NCBI GenBank assembly: GCA_013365365.1
Contig: JABVXU010000009.1
Span: forward strand, 1 to 64,000
DNA length: 64,000 nucleotides
Source: Cruorifilaria tuberocauda
Taxonomy: Eukaryota; Nematoda; Chromadorea; Rhabditida; Onchocercidae
Direction: 5' to 3'
Positions 38,501 through 52,700 of the stretch are shown piece by piece; positions within the stretch are counted from its first letter, which is position 1, and the number at the start of each line of letters is the position of its first letter. Position numbers and translations under genes: made by a program. The notes under the pieces were generated by a model, which was given only the letters and a program-made list of their open reading frames with translations, did no database searches and had not been told where the DNA came from.

Positions 38501-38923
38501 ACGGACTGATACGATGGCGGGTGTGTGTATGCATGGATGTGCATGCGTGTATATGTATATGTACATAATACATTCTGGCACATTTCTTTAAGCATTACTG
38601 CTGTGTTTTTTTGTTATTCTACTGCTTTAAGAAACAAAAAAAAAAACTATTTCTGTGGTAGAAAATGTTACATCCAAAGTGTGAAGTTCTTTAAGTCCTT
38701 ATTTTGCACTCTAATCATATATCATTTTATTAAACTTCATAAGAATTCATATACAAATCTCTCGTAATCCCTTACTGGTCATTTCAACGCTGTCTATGCA
38801 TTGTTTACTTTTCGGCAAATCTATACAAGATATCTTTGCAAATCACACTTGTGAGCGTGTTTGTTCCGGTAAATAACTGAAGCTATTTCCAGCTCATAGC
38901 GTAGGCTGAGTGGTAACGCAACG
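35591..38923. other. Intergenic or unresolved region with a few loose exon candidates
   Basis: An open frame at 35978-36187 ends ARTIRAQKLFAIIICYNHEK...RFRKC before a stop and looks more protein-like than its surroundings. Plus-strand segments at 36661-36767 (EMKDPWDTSFKNCRQTVV) and about 36940-36997 (GVTLIACKVKLLYYWTLLL) agree in phase and have GT/AG borders. No family is recognised for any of them. The rest shows nothing. The RBM26/27 promoter should lie towards 38.5-38.9 kb. Confidence 0.3.
36661..36997 (+). other. Two phase-compatible exon candidates of unknown gene
   Basis: The first segment (acceptor CTTTTCTAG before 36661, donor AGC G|GTAAAG at about 36768) and the second (acceptor TGCCTTAG at about 36939, donor CTGAG|GTAAGC at about 36998) join without a stop. 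Continuation beyond 37129 is ambiguous in phase. Product unknown; the pattern could arise by chance. Confidence 0.25.
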
Positions 38924-41900
38924 ATGATCATAGAAGCACCAGAGGCGTTGCGCACATGGCTTACTAGAGAAATGGCACCAATGTATGGCCTTTTTCAAGT
39001 GCTTATTTTGTATCTTGATTTAAGTTATTTAAAAATTTCTGACCACTTTCAGATGTGATGCTGAACCAGCAGCTCTTGCCAAATATGTACTGGCTCTGTT
39101 ACGTAAAGATAAACCAGAATCAGAGTTGATGGAATTTTGTATTGAACAACTCGACGTGTTTTTACAAACAAGTATGATCTCCCACTTTACCCTGATATCT
39201 GCATCATAAGCTATGAAATCTATGCAGTATAAATGAGATACATTATTCCACACTGTTTTAATGTAACATTGGATGTTCATTGTCTTCATCAACTTTTGCC
39301 AAAAAGTCTAGCTTGTTATTAGAGAAGTATAGCAATTAATAGTTTATTTCCAGAAGCAAGATCTTTTGTGGAGAAATTGTTTCGCATTATTAGAGAACGT
39401 AGTTATATGACAACTAACATAACAACACCAGTTACTACTCCCGCACTACAATCAAAAAATTCTTTTGCAATATATGACAAAAAGAAGGATATTGATGAAC
39501 GAAAAGAAGTGAAAGAGAAAAAAGAAAATATCAAGAGAAAGACTGTCAGCCAAAGCGACAAAGAAAGGGAACAACAGAAGGTTTGCATATTCATGCATTA
39601 GCTAAAATCAATTTCACTGATTTTTTCAGAAATGAAGTACTAGGGAAAGTGTTTCACTTGAACTTTCAGGCTCGAGATGAGAAAGAGAGTGAAAAAATTT
39701 CCGCACCTGAACTAGTTCCAGGACCACCTCAAAAAGCAACGCGGAAAAGAATCTCGCCTCCGATAGATATTCCTCAACGTGAAGAGTCCCGTCGCGATCA
39801 TTCAGTAAATCGGTAATTCTTTTATATTGTAAATCACATAAATGAAAAGAGACTGGTTAGTAATTGTTTATGTGAGTATAAACAGTCCGTTCATGCGAAT
39901 AGTTTAGTTGATATGTGAAAAATGAGTGAGCAATGTTTTGAATTTTCTTGACATCGTCTCATCTTAAAATGCAAAAGATGCAATAGTATTAAACTACAGC
40001 ATCTTTTGTGTTTTCAAGGTTCGAAAGGCGACGTACCCGATCACCACGTGAAAGACGATTGGAACGGGGGGATCGGAATTTAGACCGGCGTGTAGCACCA
40101 CTGCCTACTCGCCTGCAACATTGGCAATCGGATCGATACAAAACTGACCGTCAAGAGCGACTAGAACGAAAACGATCTCGTTCACCGCGTTCTCCTTACG
40201 AAAGGCAAAGGTGTGGTTTCTGACTTGAAGCACTTTTGTTGAATGATAACATATGTAAATTATCTTAAGTCAGATATGCTTTTTGTCTGTTTTAAGTGTA
40301 ATTGATATGCTAACGAATTTGATCGGTCATTTCCATTTATGCACCTTCTCTCGATTTTATAGTCTACTTCCAGGCGCGAAAAAAGTGGTGAGCCAGAAAT
40401 GCGAAAGAAAAAACGTTGTCGTGACTATGATGAGAAAGGATATTGCATGAAAGGAGATCAATGTATCTATGATCATGGACCTGATCCAGTTGTCGTAGAC
40501 GATATTGCTTTGGAAAAAATGGTTACCAACGGAGCAAAACCTGCTGTAACTCAAATTGCTACCAATTTCTCAGTACCACCTCCTGGTTATACACCACTGA
40601 ATCCTCCACCGCCTGGCGTTGACAATGTTTATGCTACGAATTCTGGTGCTGTTGTATCAGGCACTCTTTCCGAAGGTTGATTTCTTCATTTTAGTTTTCT
40701 ATCTTTCCAAGATTTAAGTTTTCATTTTAATCTTCTGCGTACATATTTTTTAATAAATTGTTATGTGTTCATTTGTATAGAAAAATAGATTTTAGAAGTT
40801 CATACTTTATAGGATATAATCCTGAAGCTCCAGCGTTGAGCGCTTCTTCAATACCAATCGTAGCAGCAGCACATTCTTTAGATTTTTCGATACCACCACC
40901 ACCGATCCCTTCAGTTGTAGTAAATCAGCCTTGGAGACCAACAACTTATGCAGTACCTGCTGTGTCATCATCTGTGTTAATTCATCCTGCATCCAATACA
41001 TATGATCCAACGCATTCCTCTACTACTGTTTCATCGCATAATGTTACACAGGTTTGTCGTCTTTGTAACTTGTATTTCCTGGGGAAGGGCGAAATATGGA
41101 GCCGGTGTTGCAATGACGATTTATTTGTTTAATGAAGTTTACTATTTTATATTGTTAGTGAATAAATCTTGTTTTGTCTTTTATAAGAACTGGAAGTGAT
41201 ATTTTTTAATTAACCCAATGCAATTTTGTATAACAAAGATTTCATTATAATTATTTGGAAATTTTTAAGCTGACGACCGGTCAGAGACGACGGGGAAGAG
41301 GAAGTGGTACTGGTTCCACAGGAAGATACAGTCAAAATGTGGGATCTGTGAACAGAACTCTTCAAGTGCGTAAGATACCTGCAGAATTAAACAATATTGC
41401 AAAGCTGAATGAACATTTTGGACAATTTGGACAGATAGTTAATATACAGGTAAAAAATTGTTGAGAAATCTTAAATTCAGAATTATTTCTGAATGAATAA
41501 AATATTTTTGAGAAGAAAGATACTCAGAAATAATCGAAATATCAAAGTGAATTAACATCGTCTTTGCTTTTGTACGGTATTTTCGATTTTGGAAGGTAGT
41601 GGTGTGCCGAATTCATTCTCTGGCTTTTTTTTCTTCAAATAGATATCTGTTTCCATCTTAACTTGTTGCATCCATGATTTATTCGAATTCTTCAAAAGTA
41701 TAAGATTCTTCCGTTCAGGTTTGTTTCGAGGGGGATCCAGAAGCAGCGCTTATTACCTACGCAAATCGATATGAAGCAGTTGCAGCATATAAGAGTACAG
41801 TACCAATACTCAATAATCGTTTCATTAAAGTATTTTGGCACAGTACGAATGGACAAGCAAATAATACTGTAAATACAAGCCAGGTCATATTTTTACATTT

Positions 41901-44445
41901 AGATAAGTTGGTAATTATGCTGAACAAAAATTCATGATCTATATAGGAGCTGATGACAGCTGAATAAAATGTAAAAAAGAAGCTTAATTTTTCAATTTTG
42001 ATTTTGGGATTTCGGGATTGATATAGTTCTAATTAATCCTGGATGAATATTTATAGACAGCATCGACGAACAACTCATCTGTAACATTTAATGCAAGAGG
42101 TTCATTGACAAAGACAGTTCATGTTGGTTCAAGGTTGGCCGGTTCTACTGTTACGAATTCTCAAACATTTCATTTAGCAAATTCGCAGAATATCGAACCG
42201 CAGGCTTCGCGTTCTACAATCAATCAATCCGTGATAGATAGAGAGAAATACATCGAAGTATTTTTTAAGTTTGTGTGAAATATATTTTTCATTCGTTTAA
42301 AACATCCGAAATTACCTATTACAGACTCCAACTGAAACTGCTTACTACATGTCAACTAGCAGCGGAAGATTAATCTTAAAGCATGATATATTCCCGAAAG
42401 TCCCTTATACAAATCGAAGATTATTTATGATGTTGCTCGGTGGCTTCTGAGATCTTCTGAAGTAGTTTCAGTATAAACAAAAATACATTTTAAAACGATT
42501 TTGATGTTCCTAGTTTGTTTCGAGACTTTGAGGACTAAAATTTCGCTAGTGCTTATCTGAGCAAGTTGGAAACTGTAATGATGAAATTATTTTTGTTTTG
42601 CAGGTGAGACGTCGACGAAAGCAAGAAAAGGAGAATAGGATGAGATTAATTGATCTTCAGCGGAGAAAATCCGATCTTATGTCCAAAGAAATTGAGCAAC
42701 AGAAAATTATACTAGAAAAAATGAAGGCTGGGGACATTGCTCCTGAAAAAAAGAAGAAGTTATATAAGGTTTGCCTTGGTAACTGAGATGGTTCCGAAAT
42801 TAGCTTTTTTTTTAGAAAATTTGCTCCATTCTAAAATTTGACTAGTAAAATAGTTCATGTATGAGGGAGTAGTTATAAGATTAGCTGATATTACGAAAAT
42901 TTGGACTGTATTTGGCCAAGAATTTGGAAGTAGCAGCTAGGAGGGGATTAGAATGGAGAAGTATCACTCAGCGGAACTTACGCAAGTCTTTGAAACTTTA
43001 TTACTATTCAACTTTCAGTTCGATTATTACCAACCATGCAGTTCTCAGAGTTTGTTTTTTTTTTTTAGATTTTCAAAGGATTAGAATCTTCTGTAGCTAA
43101 AACAAAAGGTGAAATCGCTGAACTCAATCAGATATTGATGAAGGCGCAAACTAATTCGGAGGCAGCGAAGATGGTAGATAATGCAAACGGCTGCAGTGGT
43201 GGTGCAGAGTCTGGTCTAGATCTTACTACTTCCGATGGTTTGTGCTTCACAATATGAAGATTAGGAGATCATTGTATAATTGAATTACTCATTTCTGATG
43301 TATTGTTTTGAATTAACCATAAATAACATCTTATAATATTTGAAGTGATATTTAATGTGCAACTGAAATTACTGTATTCAGCAGGTGAATTATCAATCAG
43401 TGACATGGTTCCTTCTCCAAAAAAAACTCGTCTGCAAGATTCTTCACAGGTTTGCAATTTCATCCATTTCAGTTTACATGTTTCAATAGTAATTTTCGTA
43501 ACTGTTTTTTAAAATGATATTCAGAAAAAATGAATTTCGGTGTATCTTAATAAGGTGCAGGCTTAAAAAAAATCAAAAAAAATATTTTTTTTTGTTTTCT
43601 CTTCATCCAGTGAAGAAGTAATACGATTTGCAGAAAAACCAATTTGACGAAAATTTCAGATGTATCACATATTTTATTAGCGGGAAGCCATTTTATTGTT
43701 ATTTGCTTTTAAATATATCAAAATTTTTTCTTGTTATTTTATCAGTCTTTTCAGATTCTTGATAACCGCTCAAAAATGGTTATGGTACGTGGTTTTGAGC
43801 CAGGGACCGAAAATGAAGTTATCATTCATATGGAACATTTTGGAGAATTGGTAGATATGGATTTTGGAGTTCGTGCACAGGACAAATCGCTTATTGCTTA
43901 TTTTACCTACAAAAAAAGGCGTGATGCTGAACAGGTTTTGATGAAAATTTTTTTTTTCTAGAAGGACTTACCGCTGTTGGCATTTATACGTTACTTCAAA
44001 TAAGTGTTAGAGTAGTATCAATTTGATTTTAAGGCAGTATCGTTAGGAGCAGATTATCCTGTTGGACATTTAACAGTGGAGTGGGCACCGCAGCGTGGAG
44101 CTGAGGCCAGTGGCGTTATCCCGGATGAGAAACGACAGCCTTCCGAGCGTGTAACACCTGCTGCCTTGTTGGCCAGTTGTCCTTTGGATGAGGTTTGTGA
44201 TTTCCTGCCGTTTTTGAAAACAAAGCTGTGCTATTCATATATATAAAGACTTTTCTTACAAAATAGATTCACTGTTCTTTTAGCTTAATCAGCACTTGCA
44301 CAATGCTTCAGCCTATTGAAGCTCATCGTTTTTATTACTTGTGCATCCTTATCCTGTCGTTTTTAGAATGTCTTAGTTTTAGAAAAAATTCAGTTTATTT
44401 AATTTAAAGAATTTTCAGTCGGATGATGATGGCAATGAAGACTAG
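38924..44445 (+). CDS. rbm-26: RBM26/RBM27-type RNA-binding protein (PWI-like, CCCH, two RRMs)
   Basis: Sixteen exons: 38924-38982, 39053-39171, 39354-39580, 39670-39812, 40019-40210, 40374-40675, 40813-41051, 41270-41449, 41719-41883, 42057-42257, 42604-42768, 43069-43237, 43382-43449, 43755-43934, 44034-44192 and 44419-44445. They give 864 residues. In order: an N-terminal PWI-like helical region (EAPEALRTWLTREM, KYVLALLRKDKPESEL, FCIEQLDVFL), a charged linker with RS/RE stretches, a CCCH zinc finger (Cys262, Cys271, Cys277, His281), a Pro-rich region with GYNPEAP, RRM1 (from about 453; KIPAELNNIAKLNEHFGQFG), a coiled coil, RRM2 (from about 744; KMVMVRGFEPGTENEV) and an acidic end. Vertebrate RBM26/27 act with the nuclear poly(A) tail exosome targeting machinery; C. 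elegans has one orthologue. The nuclear RNA-decay role is inferred. Exons 13 and 14 each have in-frame alternative acceptors. Confidence 0.95.
39972..40008. repeat. 10-bp perfect inverted repeat just before the RBM26/27 exon 5 acceptor
   Basis: CAAAAGATGC (39972-39981) is the reverse complement of GCATCTTTTG (39999-40008). The second arm ends 8 nt before the TTTTCAAG acceptor run, so a hairpin would lie across the likely branch-point region. Confidence 0.7.
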
Positions 44446-46749
44446 CTGGAAGAATGTTTGGTCAGTGAATCATCCATATATCAGTTTCAGGAATATTTTT
44501 TCTTATTGATGGAAAATGCGTGAGAGGCTACATTTTCTGTAAAATTGCTTTTAGATCAAATCTTGATCGCATGTTTCTAAGCTATAAAATCCCAGTTATT
44601 TTTCCACGACATTTGATAATTCGCCTACAGCAACGATAATCTTATTTATAAGCCTGCACAGGTAGCATTTTCCTTTTAATTGTACTTCCTAATTCCTAAA
44701 AAAAATCTCCTCCTGAAATCTGTGTTATGTATGGTTATTTTATTCTCTTCATGTTTCTGTGTGGTTATTTTGATTTAATATTGCTGTTTGGCGAAAAGAG
44801 AAAAAATTCTAATACCGGCTCAGAAAAGAAAATAAATTTTATTTGAAATGAGAAAAATTGAAGCACAAAGCAAAAAGAATGAAAATGAAATCTGGCCGTG
44901 AAATAGAAAACAAAAAGAAAAAGCTATAATGTAACAGCCTAATGTAATCGGTGTTCCTAAAAAATTTCTGAAAGTTATATTTCTTGAAGTTGTGTTATTG
45001 TTTTTCCTAGTCGACACATGCAGTGCATTGTGGTCGTTCAACTTTGCTCTTTTCGACCTCAAATGTTAAGTTCTTAGATGAATGTCCGGCGCGGGTACGT
45101 TCTTTTTTTTTGTTTGCCGATTCCTGCTTGAATTTCAATGCCAGTTCGCCTAATTTTGTTTTTTTTGTTAGCTTCTATTTATATACAGTAGCTTTCCGTA
45201 TCATTTCCTAGCATAGATTTTTAGATTTATAGTGATTTGCAGTGCAGTAAACCTCTTTTTTATTTGTCACGCATGATCTGCGGTGCAGTAGCAGAGCGGT
45301 GAAAACCACATTTTTAATAAAAAGATCATGAAACGTGAAAAATTTTTAAATATGAAACGCGAGACGGGTTGCAAAAACATTTCATTATCAAACATCAATT
45401 TCATTAATGTTTGATAATGAGAATCATAGCACAACTTTGAGTTGGTGCGGTAGCTTACAATCTTGTATAGCAATAATAAGCTCATTCTCATTTCTCGGAC
45501 TTATCATCTCATCAATTTTCTAGTAGATCGATCGGTTAGTTGATTGTCAGGTGACAAGCTAAATTTTAATTTCCTTGGATTCGAACTGGTATTGAAGGAG
45601 TTACAATTTTTTTCTTCTCTTGAAATATTTGGACTTATACAATTGTATGTGCAAAGATGATTGTTTCTTTAATATCATTTCAAATAACTATTATAAGGAC
45701 TGGTGAAGTTCTCATTTGCAGTGTCCGGTGTCACTGAGATGTGGATAGGCATTGTATTTTTAATGTATTATCCTTTTGGCTTACTGAATAAATAGAATGC
45801 TGGTACTCAATTTTTTCTCATACTTTTTAATTCATTTAAAATTGACAGAGCAAGACGCTCCATACTAATGCTACGCAATATAGGTAAGTGTATAAAATGT
45901 AAATTTATGTTTTGTTGGTTGTCGTATCGTATATTTTTAATACTTTTGTTGCAAATACTGAGATGAAGTAATTTTTATAGAAGCAAATAGTGTGAAATTT
46001 TATCTTAGAAATTTATCCTAAACGATGAGGAGATAGCGAACGAAGCGCTGGATAAAAAAAGTGCATTTTGATTGTGTTTTAATATACTTTGTGCTGCCAA
46101 AAAGATGAATAGTTTTGCGAGAGGAATTCGTTTGGATGAGAGAAATATAAAAAATGAGGCGGGATGGGTCACTTCACGCGGAGAATATTCATTATATTTG
46201 ATTATTAAGACTTAAAACTCATATCGCGAAGAAAAAATGCTTTAGAACGGAAAGCAGTTAAACAAAAAATAGTGGAAAAAGGTGGGAAGTTATGAATTTC
46301 GTAAAAGATTGTGCTTGGTCTTCAGATTATAATTAATAATTACGATCAATTGAGCGATTGGGCTTGAATTCCAAGAGTGCCTAACGAATATATGATTCCG
46401 AATATGTATCTGGTTATTATACGGTATGGTAACTGCCAATGATAGCATTACTATTCCTCTGATATGATATAGCATGATACTTACGAAATTAGAAAATGGA
46501 TAGCTATCAAATACCGGTAGATGAATCAGTACGAGTCATTCGTACTTTCTACTTCGCGGTTTTAACCAATCAAAAAACTAAAACGTTTATGACTTTAATA
46601 TTTCGTATTGAAATCAGTGAGAGCTTTGATGTAAACGATGGAGTTGCGGAAGCGGCAGGATATAGACAGTGAAGCGAGCAAAAAAATTAAAAATATAAAA
46701 CAAAATCCCAAATAACTGCAAAGTAATAAGTAGAGAATGGAGTTGGCAT
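44446..46749. other. Convergent intergenic region (RBM26/27 and TMEM132 ends)
   Basis: No coding exon supported. It contains a perfect 14-bp inverted repeat at 45382-45420. Short frames at 44820-45062, 45023-45211, 45267-45491 and 46290-46475 have no support. The 3' UTRs of the two facing genes occupy the ends. Confidence 0.5.
45382..45420. repeat. Perfect 14-bp inverted repeat (hairpin), 11-nt loop
   Basis: The arm at 45382-45395 (TCATTATCAAACAT) is the exact reverse complement of 45407-45420. A further T:A pair with a G:T wobble extends it outwards. It is intergenic, so a transcript end structure, a small RNA hairpin or chance are all open. Confidence 0.75.
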
Positions 46750-49700
46750 TTAGGTGACAGTTTCTCGGACCTCATCCATATCAGGCATTGAATCGAAACT
46801 GAAATCACGATCGATGTGCCGCCAACATACTTGTTTAGGTGTTCCTGTTGTTCCTCCTTCTCTGCTCCACAAATTTTTTTCATTTCTAGTGGAAGTGATC
46901 GAAGCAAAACCATATTCTAAACAACAAATACAGTTTATTTCACATTGTAAATGTTTAGAGAAGAAAAATTAAACTCTATCCTCACTATCTTATCATTAGT
47001 CTTACCACTCGAATTTGCGTATGAATATCTGGAAAGGTTATGTTCTGATGAACTATCAGTCATCGCGTTTTTTGCCAATTTGGCTTTCGGCCTACTACAC
47101 CAGCTTGTTGTATGTCTTCCAAATGAATTGAAATTGATCTGGAACATTCAAGTTTAAGTTGATTGTTCGACTTCAACTTCTTTTTCTTTTTTTAATAGAG
47201 TAATGAACCGAAATATTTTGGCGAAATCTATAAAAATGTCAATTATTGTATCAGTAAGAAGAGACACTAATGAGAAAAGGTAACAAATTCATCTACTATG
47301 CAATTCCATAAATAATTAAACTTACAGCCACAGCAGGTTGTGGAGATATGAATACGCTAATTTCTGATCCACGATATGACATGCTATGTCGCGTACTCCT
47401 ATTATTTACATCCGACACATTATCAGTAACAGCCATAGTTGATTTCTGTGAATATCTGAATTAGGCTTTATAGCTATTTTATCCTCCTGAGTAGCACTAA
47501 ATTGTGAACAAAAAAAGAAAATATACATTTCTTAAGATATTTCAATCGTTTCTAATGTAATTTAGAAAAAGAATGAAGAGGAATAAGTTCATACAGTCTC
47601 ATTACATGCATACAAACAATGCGATTTTCTATCAAATGAATGGTGCGAACCTGCTATTTATACTGGCACTCTCAATTTGTGCTTTCGATAACCATATCCA
47701 TTCCTGTGAATTTTCGTCCTTTCCACATGAGCTTGATGAACTTAATCGTGTAAGGATTGGCAGTACTAATTTCTCATAACCTTCATTGAATGGTTGCTTG
47801 GCCTTTATACCTACTGTGTGTACAATACTTATTATCACGGCCAAAAGAATGACCAGTCCGAGTAACAGCTCCGAATTCCAGCCGTTAAAGTTTGTGACTG
47901 ACTCTAATTCCGTGCTGCTATTATCTATAAATGTTCCGAATCAGACATTACATCTAATAGGAGTTTATAACAGTTAATAAGTACAGCGTAATTATTAATA
48001 CAGAATATCGATTAACACTTTACAGTATTTTCAATCCATTACAAAAATATAATTTTGAATTTCAAAATTGGCACTGCTTAAGATAATTATTTATTATTCT
48101 TGGAAATTTAATATGTATCCTCCAAATTAAATGTGCAATCTTTGTATCAAAAATTTGTAAAAATCAAAATTCAAACTATTGGTTTGTAATTTCACTAAGA
48201 CTTCGTTCCAAAACGTTTCCATCTTTTAAAATCCCAAAATTTCAAAATACAATTCCATGGTCAGGATTGATAGATAAGAACGAGAGAATTGTATCTTATT
48301 CTTGGGTATTAAAAATGAAAGATGAAATTTCCTACTATCACTCGAAATTTCTCTTTTCAAAAAAAAAATTCTCTTTTTTCTTATATTGCCATAATTGGGG
48401 AGAATATTTTAAACATTGAAATGAATAACTTGGAATTAAAAAAAGCTAATAAAATATTATATTATTTTTAATTATTTATTCGAGTTTACAAAGAAAGTAC
48501 GCATGCAATAGTATTTAAGTATCACTAAACCTTCCACGAAAATAATGAAACAGTTATGCAAACAAAAAAATAGGGAGAATAAGTGAGTAATAAATATAAC
48601 GATCGAATTTCAAAAGAAGCTTTTCATGAAATGAAATACTAACAATTAATGATAGATGATGTGCTCGTAAATTTCCTTTCGCTGAATTCAATTTGTACAG
48701 GATAATCGATTTGACCGATAGCTCTCGAATCCTGCTCACTACACTGAGCAGGACTATGCAAGCTAACAGAAATTAGCACATTCTTGACATTCTGTAGAAC
48801 AATTAATTCGATATTATGGCTACCTGCTCCGTGATTCAATGCTATAGCTTGCTCATCTGAACTCCATCCTCTTAATACATATTGTTCTGATGGAATATTC
48901 GTTAATTCAAGCATCTGTTCATCCGAGAAATACAATCGACAGGCGAGAGTGGCATGCTGTAAATATTTAATTCCACATTCAGTTATCATCAAACTCTCTT
49001 TTCTTCGCATGTAATTAAATATTTTATTTTTCCATTACGCATCATTTACAAATAACTTTTTTTATAGCGTCAGTGATCATCGCAGATTGAACTTCACATG
49101 ATTCATTATAGATTCACAGCGACATTTCACAATTTGGCAATAAAATGCTTTAAACTTTGGCATCTACTCAATCGAATAATATACAATAGTTATAGAAGAA
49201 CAGAGCTGGAATGGAAAATTCAGCAAGTATACCTGATACTTATGAGTTAAAGTATTTTGAATCAATGTTGAAACAACATATTCATGAGTCTTTTTAGGAA
49301 TCCGTTGAATATCCAAAGCAATATCAACAACTCCTTCTACCGCAAGTCGCTGTACCGATACTGTATCTTCTGTCACCTGCACATTCATATTAAACTTTTT
49401 TATGAAAAATTAAACAAGAAAAAGTATTATTCGAAAATAATGATAAAGATACCATACCACGATTGGAGCACTACCGTAATCGATACTAGGAGTATTTGAG
49501 CGTACTGTTATCCTATAAAATTGATATTGTTAAAGAAGCAAAGCATCATAACATCAGTTGTATCAATGATAATAGATTATTACAAAGACCTGGCTGAACC
49601 GGGACGATGAGCCACAACAAAAATGCGATCCTGCCGATGTAACACAACAGCAATACCAATATTTGAACTATGCACATGATTTATTGTTAATGATGTTACA

Positions 49701-52700
49701 TCGAATAAAATATCCCGATTACCGGATAGATACATCCGTTCGCCGGTCTCTTTATCTCCCACATAATAACTAGCAAGAATGCGAATCTGTAGAATAAATA
49801 GGATTGACACACTTGATCTCGAATCATGCAAGACAGGAATCGGAAAAATATCCTTAGCATAAAATCATACGGTACGACTTAAAGCATACGTTCATCGTTA
49901 ATTTCTCCTCATCATTAATTTAAGGCGCTGGAATAAACTTCACCTTATATATTAATATATAAGGAAAATACGGAAAAATATAACTAGTAGGTTTTTAAAT
50001 TTTACCTCAGCTTGTTGGTACTTATTTATACAAGCAAATTGTCGGGCTTCTCTTTTACGTCTGCTTGGAAGCCATTTCCATACTGCTATTTGCCAATCTA
50101 GAATCCTAAGTTTGAAAATTTTTCTGAAAGCGATAAAAGCAGACATAAATTGTACGATTGAAACAAAAGGTTAGTAAATACGGCATCCTTGCAATTTGCT
50201 TATGCTGGGGTGTAAATTTGTCGTTTCTTACTGTAGACAATTAAGATAAAGGAAATATAAATAAGTAAACCTCTGATGGCATTTAGCACTGGATCTGATA
50301 ACCAAACAGTTATAGGAAATCGTGGATACCAAACTGTAACTTCGATCGAACTGGTCAGTGTTTCAAAATGGATATGCACCTTGACTTTACTCATACCGCG
50401 TAACTCCGATCTATAATTAATATCAGTATTACAATTTAGTGTACTACTTAAAATCGAAAATCATTAAAAAAATAATCAAAAAAATGTTACAATTGAAAAT
50501 GAAATGAATTGTGATAGCTAGTATAACGCGAGTTAAAGTTCAACATATTTTTCAATCATTAAATTTGTCAGTCATTGAAGACTCAAAAAGTGAAAATCGT
50601 ACGAAGTTTCCTTTATAGTACGACTAGAATATTGATAAAAGAAACCAACCCATCAACATAAATGGAATTACAAGTTGGTGAAACCTTCAAAACTCGTAAT
50701 TCAGCACTCAAACAATATGAGTTGATAGTTACATCATTTAGATTTCCACCTTCCGTAACAGAAAATATTCTCATCGGTACTGCAGCTTGTTTTCCTGACA
50801 GTACTGCTGTATTGACCAAATTTTCTCCCTGAATATCTTTCGGATCACTAGAAGTTGAATCAAATCTTTCATTTATTTTATTAGAAAATAAGTTAGACCA
50901 AAATATGAGTATGAACGATTATTAATTTATTTACTTTGATCATCGGCAGTAAAGCATAAACGAAGTCCGAAAATATGCGGAACTGTGTTGTTACTCTCTT
51001 TGTTGTTGGTTTATCCTAAATAGTAAAATCAGTATTTTTAAAACCTGTATTTTCGGAAAAACTCATCACCATGTGCGAGTAGTAAATATCGAGCATTATC
51101 GAGCAATCGATCAGCTAATATTAACAATGAGTGAAATTATCACTTATTCAAGAGGTAACTCGCAGCTATCTCCACATAATGATTTTGAAGAACTCATTTA
51201 CAATTAATCATAATAGTGTAGTTACGTGATCTCACGTGAAAGGAATGGTCATACATTCAGGTGATATTTTTACTTTGTTGAAAAAATTTATAAAGTGTTG
51301 TACCATGTAAGTAGAATTTTCAGAGACAAAATATTGCACTTCCCAATGAATTTTGACCAAATCACTGTCAGTAATATTTGACTGTTTTTCGGGCTTTGCT
51401 TGTATTGAACCTTTTACTTTGATTAGCATCATCATTATGTACCCGTTAAATCTATAAAAATAATGGATCATTATCGTGTGTAACGTATGAATCCTGCTAG
51501 AATGAGTAAAAAATGAACCAGAAATTTTTAATTTATTAAGCTTTTTATTCATAAAAAAAAAGGCTTTTCCAGTGATTGCTTCCAGTGAACGGTAATTAAC
51601 AGAATTAATTCACAAATATTACAGGATATGCGAAACGTCAAAGGAAAATACTTCAAACAATACTATTCATCACAAACGACGGTCTCTGACAGTATTGTGA
51701 AGGAGATCTTACCAATATCACATATATTGTAGAATGAAGAATCAAAAATAGCAGAAAAACAGTTGTTAAAATCAGCTCACCGTTCCAAATTATCTTCTAA
51801 AGATGAGGAAGAATGATACTGACATGTGAAGGTTACATGAGTATCAAAGTGAGAAGCACTTTCTACTTGTATTGTCCATAGCTTTGGATCAGCTGAAGTG
51901 ACGCTAAGAAGTTTCAAGTAATTGTTCAACCAAATTCTGCAAGTTTTTATTAACGAACAATTAATGTTTATGATTTTAAAGCAGTAATATAGAAAAGATC
52001 TCATTCTAACATCCTTATTTGAAGCTATTCAATGGCTATCACAGATTATTGTACATTATGAAGTTGATTTTCGGAGCAAATAAATGTGTGATAGAATTGA
52101 GGAAGTACCTTATTTGCATGGCAGTGAAGCGAGTTTCATTACTGCCATCGTAATCGAAATGCAACAACAAAGTTGTAAGTGAACTCGCTGCAAATGTGAA
52201 GTTCGTTGGTGACAATAGCTGCAAATGCCTAAAAGTAATTCAAATTTTGAAATGATTCATTGAATAACTGGGATTTCATTTGTGATTAACTTTATAAAAA
52301 AATAGAGAGGTTTGGCAGCGTTTTATTTCATTATCAGAACACATTTATAATTTTCCAGTTAACGTCAAACTTTGATAGAGAGTTTGAGTTTAAATTCTAA
52401 TTATAATTATAAATAATTATAAAATTTTCCCACACATGATAAGACAAACTCGTCAAGATTTGACAGTTAATGTTAGAAACATACGATGTGGGAAATCGTT
52501 TATCGATATCGAATGATCTGTAATTTGGAGAAGGTGATAACAGTGTTATTTTTGTACGATGTAATTCAGCATGCAAAGCGCCACATTCTTTATCTGTGGA
52601 GTGTAAAAGCGTAATGATCTATAAATCAAAAATTTAATGCAAAGATTTATTGCAACTTTATTCTAATAGATCTATTAAAGCCTTAATTCCATAATATATT

